Shown in pieces: positions 55,590-64,000 of a stretch of DNA of 64,000 nt. Each line of letters starts with the position of its first letter. Position 1 is the stretch's first letter. This DNA is from Ornithodoros turicata (lineage: Eukaryota > Arthropoda > Arachnida > Ixodida > Argasidae): assembly GCF_037126465.1 (NCBI RefSeq), contig NC_088202.1, positions 130,400,123 through 130,464,122 on the forward strand, written 5' to 3'. Under the pieces are notes generated by a model. The model worked only from the letters and a program-made list of their open reading frames with translations, was not told the origin of the DNA and ran no database searches. The position numbers were made by a program, and so were the translations under genes.

Positions 55590-55920
55590 AAGTTAGCCAT
55601 ACACGAATCAGCTTGTTATCCCCCTGAAAAAGGAAACAGTCTTGGCGTAACCATAATTTACACTGCTCTCCCTGACTGTCCGCTTTTGGTAGAGTCGCCA
55701 TAGGTTTCCGAGACTATGTTTATAAGTTTGTGTACTTGAGTAAACTTTTCAGCTGTGTTTGAGACCTTCTCTGCGTTGTCGTTTTTTGTCCCCCAGTCTC
55801 GGGTTTTTAAGTTATAGATCTATACCACCAGCTCGCTTGCTCTATCCTCTCGTTGCCAAGAAGTTCTGTTTGCCTGAGGAACTTGTGCAGCGCTGCACCT
55901 GGCAATCGGGTCACTTCCGG
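55590..55920 (-). pseudogene. LINE 3' end remnant (same family as 35461-37470)
   Basis: On minus, ALHKFLRQTELLGNER parallels ALFKLLGETELLGRP of the LINE at 35650. The 3' UTR shares GGTTACGC and TATGGCTAAC(C/T)TT with the other copy (35472-35600). The identifiable coding part is about 25 codons. Confidence 0.6.
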
Positions 55921-55924
55921 AATT

Positions 55925-56725
55925 CATGCCGTACAACCTGTAACCGGTCCTTTCCTGCAAAGCAGCGTCAGTCGCATAGCAGGCACACAGCTGCGAGGTA
56001 TTAAACAAGTGCGCCAAGGAGTTCGCTCTTCCGAACGCCAGCTTTGCGTTGTTTGTGCACAGCGGTTTTCAGAAGAAATCCAGAGAGGTTCTTGCATGGC
56101 ATTGTGGGAACCACGTCTGCGAAGCAGCGGACGGTGGTCACAGAACGACAGTGCGTACCACTCTGAAGTATTGCGATGAAGGCTTGCCATTTCCGGTTCA
56201 ACCAACATGATCCGGTTATGGTTGAGCAGCGGAGAGAGAGAGAAAGAAAGGAAGACGGTTGGTAAGGGTTCATACTCGTATTCCGGGGATCGTGAAAAGG
56301 GACTTGATGTCGTTATATGAGAGGTGCTATATTTTTCATGAGCAATTTAATTATTATCAACAAACTACTTGTTGATATCGGCACACTTGTTCGTAAATTG
56401 AAAAACCAACGAGAGAAAACCAACGCCCCTTCTTTTTGCTATGCGCTTCCTTACTTCGGAATTACAATGCTACGGTTGATGATGGAAAATGACATAGAAA
56501 GGAAAAACGGAAGATTGAGAAACATAGAGATGTACTAGATGTAGCCGTCATCAAAGTGGCTGCGTGCTATCCCGTAGCACTGAAAGGTGCGTGTAATGGT
56601 AAACATAATGAATAAAGGGAAAACAATAATAAATTATTAGCACTGACAAGGGATTTCAATCGGTTATATGTACCGAGCACACTTAAAGTAGCACAGAAGT
56701 CATTTTTAAGACCCTGTTTTCTTTC
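55925..56725. other. No gene recognised
   Basis: 56000-56200 may be more decayed LINE, but no motif is clear. Confidence 0.35.
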
Positions 56726-56739
56726 AATGAAACTGTTAA

Positions 56740-57057
56740 CACACACACACAAATAGAGATACGATGATGAGATGGGGCTGATGCCGGCCAGCAGGCTGGG
56801 CGCTGCCCCAGTGCCACTTGTACGTGATGAGAGATGATGATGGATATGATACAGGGTCCGGTAATCAAAGCAGGGCGGAGAGGCCTGTTGATGAGAGGAA
56901 GTCCCAAAGGTGACGTAGACCTTGGCGTGTATGAGCTGGACTGGACCATGGGCCCAGCACCTTGCCTATGGAAAATGGGCGATGATCGATCGCATGCAGT
57001 TCGTGCTGCAAGATCGCACGCTCCCGCTGGTAGTCCGGGCAGTTCATAAGTAGGTGG
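56740..57057 (-). mobile_element. 5'-truncated LINE insertion with perfect 12-bp target duplication
   Basis: Read on minus, the insert opens with the LINE C-terminus, MNCPDYQRERAILQHEL then RPFSIGKVLGPWSSPAHTRQ, and a stop at 56865. A 3' UTR follows, ending TCATCATCGTATCTC, TATTT and a (TG)n tail at 56740. It is flanked by TGAAACTGTTAA at 56728-56739 and 57058-57069, exact 12-bp direct repeats. The KVLGPW.SPAH block places it with the LINE at 15437-16568. The intact duplication and open frame suggest a fairly recent insertion. Confidence 0.9.
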
Positions 57058-57074
57058 TGAAACTGTTAAGTAAG

Positions 57075-57525
57075 CCAGTAAGATACATCATAATAAGTAA
57101 TTCATCCCACAAAGTCATAATTATCGCAGAAATTGAATTTAAAGTCCGCCGCAAAAAGCGACCGTGCGCAACGGTGGTGGAGAGCAGTACCAGTCTGTGA
57201 CCTTGCACTGACGCTACACCGTCCGCGCTCTCTGATAGGTTCAGAGTATTGTCTGCTAATCAGCAGCTGTTCGGGGAAGCTCTCGCGGGACAATGAAATC
57301 CTCCATGCCCACGGTCACCCTTTCAATTCCTAATCCCCCCTCCCCCGAGGGAACAGGTTTACCGGCTACAAAAGAAGAAAGCCCTCACGCACAAAAAGAA
57401 AAAGACAGGCGCTGACCTCGACTGACCGCGCAGACGTTATGACGTCATAGGTCGCCTCTCGCCTCCTTGTTACACCCCGGGTGGCGAGTCGAGAGTCAAC
57501 GAGCGCGACTGTGTTTGTGTCAGAG
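57075..57525. other. No gene recognised
   Basis: No motif seen. Confidence 0.35.
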
Positions 57526-57527
57526 AC

Positions 57528-57690
57528 TCGAACCGAAACTTTTATCGGTTCGGTTCGGGTTTAGGTTCGACGATAGGGGTTCAGTTCGTGTTCAGCTCCG
57601 GAAGGCAACTATAATGGTTCGAACCGGTTTTTTTTCCAAACGGTTGGGTTCACGAACCGGTTCCGGGGCCGTTGGTGGGACTGAAGCGCA
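57528..57690. mobile_element. Short element with GGTTCGGTT subterminal repeats
   Basis: CAGAGACTCGAACCGAAAC at the left and CGAACCGGTTCCGGGGCCGT, GGGACTGAAG at the right, with CGGTTCGGTTCGGG between. It resembles the ends of the family at 36442-37184 without a large centre; probably an internally deleted copy. The target duplication was not resolved. Confidence 0.5.
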
Positions 57691-57694
57691 ACAG

Positions 57695-58500
57695 GCAGGT
57701 TAAAACACACTTCCGTTTGTGAGGTACAACGCCTGAAGTGGACAGGAAGGCGTCAACGGTCGTCGAAGAATTTAAAAGATTTTGCGCGGTATGAAAGACA
57801 ACATTAGTAGTGATTACGACAGGAGCATAACCATGAATTAACGGTTTGGGTTGACTGTCCCAGCACGTAGCTCATGTTGCGGTGGTTAACTAACCCACCG
57901 GATTGTTCGTAGAATCTCGGCAGGAATATAACAGTCAACCAAGCCTACTACGTTAGCCTAAGTCACTTACGTCATTGAAATTATTGATTTCGTCGGTGCA
58001 AGGCTTTCGTGCACCATGAAGCAGACGACAAAATGGAAGTTTTGAACGCGGAGCGCTCTGGCAGACAGCAAGAATTTATTCGGAAAATATTAGTCCGTCT
58101 GCATTAATGAAGGGTCGGTGAGGACCCGTGTGACCCGCATTTAACTTGACCTGCTTTTAAAATTCGTATCCATCCCTCATTTCCTTCCCGTGGTCTCCTG
58201 ACGACATGCCCAGTTTTCTCCTATCCTCCTCAATTTCCCACGGGCTTCTCAACTGTTTCGCTGTCTCTCGGCTGGTTGAAGCCGCAGAAAATAGGTTGTT
58301 GTAAACATGTAAATAAAGACAAATGTTTCATTAATATGAAAATCGCTTTTTGAGGCACAAAATACCACAGAAATCAGTAAAAAGAGGGCAATATATTTAT
58401 ATCAATATATACGTACGTACATCACATGTTTATTACATACAACACGAATGAATTGCTGCAGACTGGGCTGCCTCTCGTGTCTTTTCCATGTCCATTTCAC
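57695..58500. other. No gene recognised
   Basis: No motif seen. Confidence 0.35.
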
Positions 58501-58576
58501 ATTATTCTAGCCTCAGTGCAAGATTCTAACGCTGAGTCATCCCCATATCATCGTCATCATGTATCTCTCTCTCTCT

Positions 58577-58870
58577 CTAACGCTGAGCTGAGACGTCAAA
58601 CCTGTCGGAGTTAGCTACATCGTACGTGGACGATTTCGTACCCAGGTATAACAAGGCTCTCAGGCATGCCTTGCCGGCTGGTATACATTGCCGATCACCA
58701 TTTGGATTTCCTGGGAAATAAGATGAGGCTTTGAATTCTCTCGACATAGAATCCCATGTCTCCCTCGACAATAGAAATAACTTTTTGAGCTCAAAGTCAA
58801 AGTAGGTGCCTACCCTTCTCATAGGAAGTCCACCCTATTTCTGTCCAAACGTAACTCGCACAAAACGTTG
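58577..58870 (-). pseudogene. PIF/Harbinger (HARBI1-like) transposase, N-terminal fragment
   Basis: On minus, downstream of the tandem array. The first monomer's acidic segment (IDSSSEEKEEDDNIEML) runs into LITACNVLCELRLDRNRVDF. A one-base frameshift at 58820 then leads to RRVGTYFDFELKKLF, LLSRETWDSMSREFKASSYF, CIPAGKACLRALLYLGTKSS and NSDRFDVS. The F.LSR.T.......E....F, P..KA.L..L.YLGTK and A.RF.VS blocks are those of the HARBI1/PIF transposase N-terminal region, which includes a helix-turn-helix. The protein is cut right after DRFDVS at 58577, before the DDE nuclease, next to a (CT)n tract. The start ATG of the adjacent monomer has been lost (GTG TAC TAC). Confidence 0.75.
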
Positions 58871-61800
58871 CACGCTGTAATCAACATTTCGATATTGTCG
58901 TCTTCTTCTTTCTCCTCACTACTTGAGTCAATGTAGTACACAACGGTGGGCAAAAAATCGCTCCTTTCGAAAGCTATCGGGCGAAGCGCAGCAGACGACA
59001 ACACCAGACGACAAACAGCACGAGCACTGAGCCGCTTGCACGAAACACGAAACGTTGTACGCTGTAATCAACAGTTCGATATTGCCGTCTTCTTCTTCCT
59101 CCTCACTACTTGAGTCAATGAAGTGCATAACGGTGGGCAAAAAATCGCTCCTATCGAAAGCTATGGGGCGAAGCGGAGCAGACGACAACACCAGACGACA
59201 AACAGCACGAGCACTGAGCCGCTTGCACGAAACACGAACGCGTTGCACGCTGTAATCAACAGTTCGATATTGTCGTCTTCTTCTTCCTCCTCACTACTTG
59301 AGTCAATGAAGTGCATAACGGTGGGCAAAAAATCGCTCCTATCGAAAGCTATGGGGCGAAGCGGAGCAGACGACAACACCAGACGACAAACAGCACGAGC
59401 ACTGAGCCGCTTGCACGAAACACGAACGCGTTGCACGCTGTAATCAACAGTTCGATATTGCCGTCTTCTTCTTCCTCCTCACTACTTGAGTCAATGAAGT
59501 GCATAACGGTGGGCAAAAAATCGCTCCTATCGAAAGCTATGGGGCGAAGCGGAGCAGACGACAACACCAGACGACAAACAGCACGAGCACTGAGCCGCTT
59601 GCACGAAACACGAACGCGTTGCACGCTGTAATCAACAGTTCGATATTGTCGTCTTCTTCTTTCTCCTCACTACTTGAGTCAATGAAGTACACAACGGTGG
59701 GCAAAAAATCGCTCCTTTCGGAAGCTATCGGGCGAAGCGCAGCAGACGACAACACCAGACGACAAACAGCACGAGCACTGAGCCGCTTGCACGAAACACG
59801 AACGCGTTGCACGCTGTAATCAACAGTTCGATATTGTCGTCTTCTTCTTTCTCCTCACTACTTGAGTCAATGAAGTACACAACGGTGGGCAAAAAATCGC
59901 TCCTTTCGGAAGCTATCGGGCGAAGCGCAGCAGACGACAACACCAGACGACAAACAGCACGAGCACTGAGCCGCTTGCACGAAACACGAACGCGTTGCAC
60001 GCTGTAATCAACAGTTCGATATTGCCGTCTTCTTCTTCCTCCTCACTACTTGAGTCAATGAAGTGCATAACGGTGGGCAAAAAATCGCTCCTATCGAAAG
60101 CTATGGGGCGAAGCGGAGCAGACGACAACACCAGACGACAAACAGCACGAGCACTGAGCCGCTTGCACGAAACACGAACGCGTTGCACGCTGTAATCAAC
60201 AGTTCGATATTGCCGTCTTCTTCTTCCTCCTCACTACTTGAGTCAATGAAGTGCATAACGGTGGGCAAAAAATCGCTCCTATCGAAAGCTATGGGGCGAA
60301 GCGGAGCAGACGACAACACCAGACGACAAACAGCACGAGCACTGAGCCGCTTGCACGAAACACGAACGCGTTGCACGCTGTAATCAACAGTTCGATATTG
60401 TCGTCTTCTTCTTTCTCCTCACTACTTGAGTCAATGAAGTACACAACGGTGGGCAAAAAATCGCTCCTTTCGGAAGCTATCGGGCGAAGCGCAGCAGACG
60501 ACAACACCAGACGACAAACAGCACGAGCACTGAGCCGCTTGCACGAAACACGAACGCGTTGCACGCTGTAATCAACAGTTCGATATTGTCGTCTTCTTCT
60601 TTCTCCTCACTACTTGAGTCAATGAAGTACACAACGGTGGGCAAAAAATCGCTCCTTTCGGAAGCTATCGGGCGAAGCGCAGCAGACGACAACACCAGAC
60701 GACAAACAGCACGAGCACTGAGCCGCTTGCACGAAACACGAACGCGTTGCACGCTGTAATCAACAGTTCGATATTGCCGTCTTCTTCTTCCTCCTCACTA
60801 CTTGAGTCAATGAAGTGCATAACGGTGGGCAAAAAATCGCTCCTATCGAAAGCTATGGGGCGAAGCGGAGCAGACGACAACACCAGACGACAAACAGCAC
60901 GAGCACTGAGCCGCTTGCACGAAACACGAACGCGTTGCACGCTGTAATCAACATTTCGATATTGTCGTCTTCTTCTTTCTCCTCACTACTTGAGTCAATG
61001 AAGTACACAACGGTGGGCAAAAAATCGCTCCTTTCGGAAGCTATCGGGCGAAGCGCAGCAGACGACAACACCAGACGACAAACAGCACGAGCACTGAGCC
61101 GCTTGCACGAAACACGAAACGTTGTACGCTGTAATCAACAGTTCGATATTGCCGTCTTCTTCTTCCTCCTCACTACTTGAGTCAATGAAGTGCATAACGG
61201 TGGGCAAAAAATCGCTCCTATCGAAAGCTATGGTGCGAAGCGGAGCAGACGACAACACCAGACGACAAACAGCACGAGCACTGAGCCGCTTGCACGAAAC
61301 ACGAACGCGTTGCACGCTGTAATCAACAGTTCGATATTGCCGTCTTCTTCTTCCTCCTCACTACTTGAGTCAATGAAGTGCATAACGGTGAGCAAAAAAT
61401 CGCTCCTATCGAAAGCTATGGGGCGAAGCGGAGCAGACGACAACACCAGACGACAAACAGCACGAGCACTGAGCCGCTTGCACGAAACACGAACGCGTTG
61501 CACGCTGTAATCAACAGTTCGATATTGTCGTCTTCTTCTTTCTCCTCACTACTTGAGTCAATGGAGTACACAACGGTGGGCAAAAAATCGCTCCTTTCGG
61601 AAGCTATCGGGCGAAGCGCAGCAGACGACAACACCAGACGACAAACAGCACGAGCACTGAGCCGCTTGCACGAAACACGAACGCGTTGCACGCTGTAATC
61701 AACAGTTCGATATTGCCGTCTTCTTCTTCCTCCTCACTACTTGAGTCAATGAAGTGCATAACGGTGGGCAAAAAATCGCTCCTATCGAAAGCTATGGGGC

Positions 61801-62613
61801 GAAGCGGAGCAGACGACAACACCAGACGACAAACAGCACGAGCACTGAGCCGCTTGCACGAAACACGAACGCGTTGCACGCTGTAATCAACAGTTCGATA
61901 TTGCCGTCTTCTTCTTCCTCCTCACTACTTGAGTCAATGAAGTGCATAACGGTGAGCAAAAAATCGCTCCTATCGAAAGCTATGGGGCGAAGCGGAGCAG
62001 ACGACAACACCAGACGACAAACAGCACGAGCACTGAGCCGCTTGCACGAAACACGAACGCGTTGCACGCTGTAATCAACAGTTCGATATTGCCGTCTTTT
62101 TCTTCCTCCTCACTACTTGAGTCAATGAAGTGCATAACGGTGGGCAAAAAATCGCTCCTATCGAAAGCTATGGGGCGAAGCGGAGCAGACGACAACACCA
62201 GACGACAAACAGCACGAGCACTGAGCCGCTTGCACGAAACACGAAACGTTGGACGCTGTAATCAACAGTTCGATATTGCCGTCTTCTTCTTCCTCCTCAC
62301 TACTTGAGTCAATGAAGTGCATAACGGTGGGCAAAAAATCGCTCCTATCGAAAGCTATGGGGCGAAGCGGAGCAGACGACAACACCAGACGACAAACAGC
62401 ACGAGCACTGAGCCGCTTGCACGAAACACGAAACGTTGCACGCTGTAATCAACAGTTCGACATTGCCGTCTTCTTCTTGCTCCTCACTGCTTGAGTCAAT
62501 GAAGTGCATAACGGTGGGCAAAAAATCGCTCCTATCGAAAGTTATCAGGCGAAGCGCAGCAGACGACAACACCAGACAACAAACAGCACGAGCACTGAGC
62601 CGCTCGCATTCGA
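58871..62613 (-). repeat. 20-copy 187/188-bp tandem array of Harbinger 5' end
   Basis: Repeat marks GCTGTAATCAAC occur at 58874, 59061, 59249, 59437, 59625, 59813, 60001, 60189, 60377, 60565, 60753, 60941, 61128, 61316, 61504, 61692, 61880, 62068, 62255 and 62442. Spacing is 188, with 187 after units 1, 12, 18 and 19. On minus each unit holds about 125 bp of leader and then an ORF start. Type A units have an ATG (MHFIDSSSEEEEEDGN); type B units have GTG TAC TTC instead. The order is B A A A B B A A B B A B A A B A A A A and a diverged last unit. The unit length is not a multiple of three, so the array is not a coding repeat; ORFs of 91-121 codons within it are by-products. It leads directly into the transposase fragment at 58577-58870. 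Confidence 0.9.
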
Positions 62614-64000
62614 TTCTGGTTTGGTGCAGCCTCCACGGCTGCAGCACTGACGTTCACTTCCGTTGCACTCCTTACGCTCGTGCCCTGCACTTTTTTGTGA
62701 ATCGAGGGCATTTATTGTGACACTCGAAATGACTCACTCGACTTGATTGTCAGTAACAGTTTGCAACAGCCGGTGCTCAGCAGTATATGCAGTTGCCTGC
62801 CAAGCATGTTGTGCGAACCCCTATTTACCTCCCCTGCTTGTTTCAACATGCTATCCTGCACTGCAGATCGAGAACTGTTCAAGCAGCAAAAGTGTTTAAG
62901 ATGAAGCCAGCTCATTCACACGAACTGCACGCATAACTCATTCGACAGATGTGAGGAAAGAGCCATGTGTCCCTACAATATCTGTATTTCCTTTTTTACC
63001 CCGGATATTACGGCCGCTGCGCAGTATTTGATCGTTTGGATTTAGGGTATCTCTGGGCGTCCCGACCACTGTTAAGCGGGACTAATGGCCGGTCGCAACG
63101 GAAGTTAGACGCCGGACCCCCATATTGGTCCGGAAGTGACGTCTAGAAGCACGCTCGTTTCCGGTTGTTTGCAGCGTCAAATGCCCGTGTCATTAATTGG
63201 GATCCCGTGAGAACTTTATGGTTGTTTGCGGGTCTCAGTTTGGCGAACTTTTGCCGTTTGTAGGCGCTCTATTTTCCTCCATTAGTCCACACGTAATGTC
63301 ATCGTTGCGGAACGCCTTTTTTTTTTTTTTTTTTGTTGTTGAGCACGCATTTCAGCTGAAAGCGGGATGTAAGAACTTGGATGGAAGACTTCCATAATAG
63401 AATTGAAGAACAGCACCACACAGAGATGAAGGTCCCAGTTTTCGACCGGACAGAAAAGCGCCGTCGCGCTGTGGTGTCGCCTGTAGCGAAACCTCTTACA
63501 AAAGCATACGGGCGTTTTTCCATCCTGCTCCTCCTCCTGTACCCTATATTAGTACTCTGATACTCTTAACTAAACTTGAACTTGGCACAAGCATGTGTGC
63601 AAAAAAGAGCGCTCTTACTATTCTGACTGCATCGAAAGAGGCAACGTGTACTGCACCTGCATCTGTGTCTCTTCCCTCGAGGGTAGACACATGTTTCCTT
63701 TTCTTTTTTTGCAGTTGTTTGCAGAAACAGATTGTTGTTGTTGTGCTGTTGTGATTTCTTGCGATGATCGGTGCTCCCGTTTATTTCGCGGTACATTTCA
63801 GTAAGTACTCTGGGCACCATTTACCTATACACCTTGTCGCGCTACTCTCAAACCACTAGTCTCCGCGCGCTCCTTAGCCTCGTTCCCAGGGACGACACAA
63901 CAGGGATAGACTGCCAAATCGCTCTTCCCATTGGGATGAATACTGGTGGCCGCCGTCTTTAATGAGTATGACTGACTATAACGTAACATTCCATATAACT
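62614..64000. other. No gene recognised
   Basis: Sequence upstream (on minus) of the array would be the outer 5' end of the Harbinger element; I could not find its terminal inverted repeat. A T-run at 63318-63334. Short ORFs without motifs to the end. Confidence 0.4.

Noticed and set aside
59123..61510. Repeated ORFs of 66-121 codons on both strands within the tandem array
   Set aside because: The unit is 188 bp, not a multiple of three, so the same short ORFs recur on both strands as by-products of the repeat. Only the minus-strand acidic start region makes sense as transposase N-terminus.
58871..62613. CRISPR array
   Set aside because: Units are 188 bp and contiguous, with no unique spacers, in a eukaryotic context.
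63040..63140. 5S rRNA-like stretch (GTCCCGACCACTGTTAAGCGGGAC)
   Set aside because: Only a short resemblance; the internal control regions and the full length of a 5S gene are not present.

Overview
Eukaryotic intergenic or intronic DNA packed with transposable elements. There are no operons, ribosome binding sites or compact genes. Almost every recognisable coding stretch is a broken transposon ORF. The mix fits an arthropod, and I infer a chelicerate, probably an ixodid tick: tRNA-derived SINEs ending in a shared GAAGCAACTGTGGC tail, RNase H-bearing LINEs, Ty3/gypsy elements, PIF/Harbinger, hAT and mariner remnants, and many MITEs. The only likely host sequences are a terminal C2H2 zinc-finger exon (9712-10058, minus) and a speculative 20-codon first exon with a splice donor (28615-28674, plus).

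Layout. 1-2.9 kb: a minus-strand L1/Tx1-like LINE (endonuclease and reverse transcriptase) broken by a hAT-type MITE with near-perfect 8-bp target duplications and by a GC-rich insertion. 2.9-7.9 kb: one Ty3/gypsy family present as two head-to-head pieces, LTR-gag on plus and gag-PR-RT-RH-IN-LTR on minus. 9.7-10.1 kb: zinc-finger exon. 12.05-12.17 kb: a tRNA/SINE-like sequence turned into a perfect 35-bp-arm hairpin. 12.5-12.9 kb: a 300-bp MITE whose sister lies at 39.1-39.4 kb. 14.9-17.1 kb: a roughly 140-bp tandem repeat split by a 5'-truncated LINE. 20.6-21.3 kb: GC-rich element with terminal inverted repeats. 23.1-23.6 kb: two abutting TA-flanked MITEs. 27.0-28.3 kb: a foldback element of about 1.3 kb. 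29.6-32 kb: a degenerate plus-strand gypsy. 33.6-33.9 kb: an intact SINE with 13-bp target duplications. 35.6-37.5 kb: a minus LINE interrupted by a hAT-like element. 38-45 kb: nested MITEs, a ZMYM1/DUF4371-like hAT transposase, a mariner fragment, and a gypsy gag interrupted by another hAT-like element. 48-53 kb: pieces of two or three minus-strand gypsy elements. 54-57 kb: LINE 3' fragments, one with a perfect 12-bp target duplication. 58.5-62.6 kb: the N-terminal part of a PIF/Harbinger transposase preceded by 20 tandem copies of a 187/188-bp monomer. 62.6-64 kb: nothing recognised.

The most interesting object is the Harbinger array. Each monomer carries the apparent 5' leader plus the first ~20 acidic codons of the transposase, so the 5' end of a DNA transposon has been amplified, in two subtypes (A and B) with higher-order patterning. 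This resembles the tandem 5' monomers of mouse L1, but in a DNA transposon. Domain calls were made by eye from translated motifs; no database search was run.
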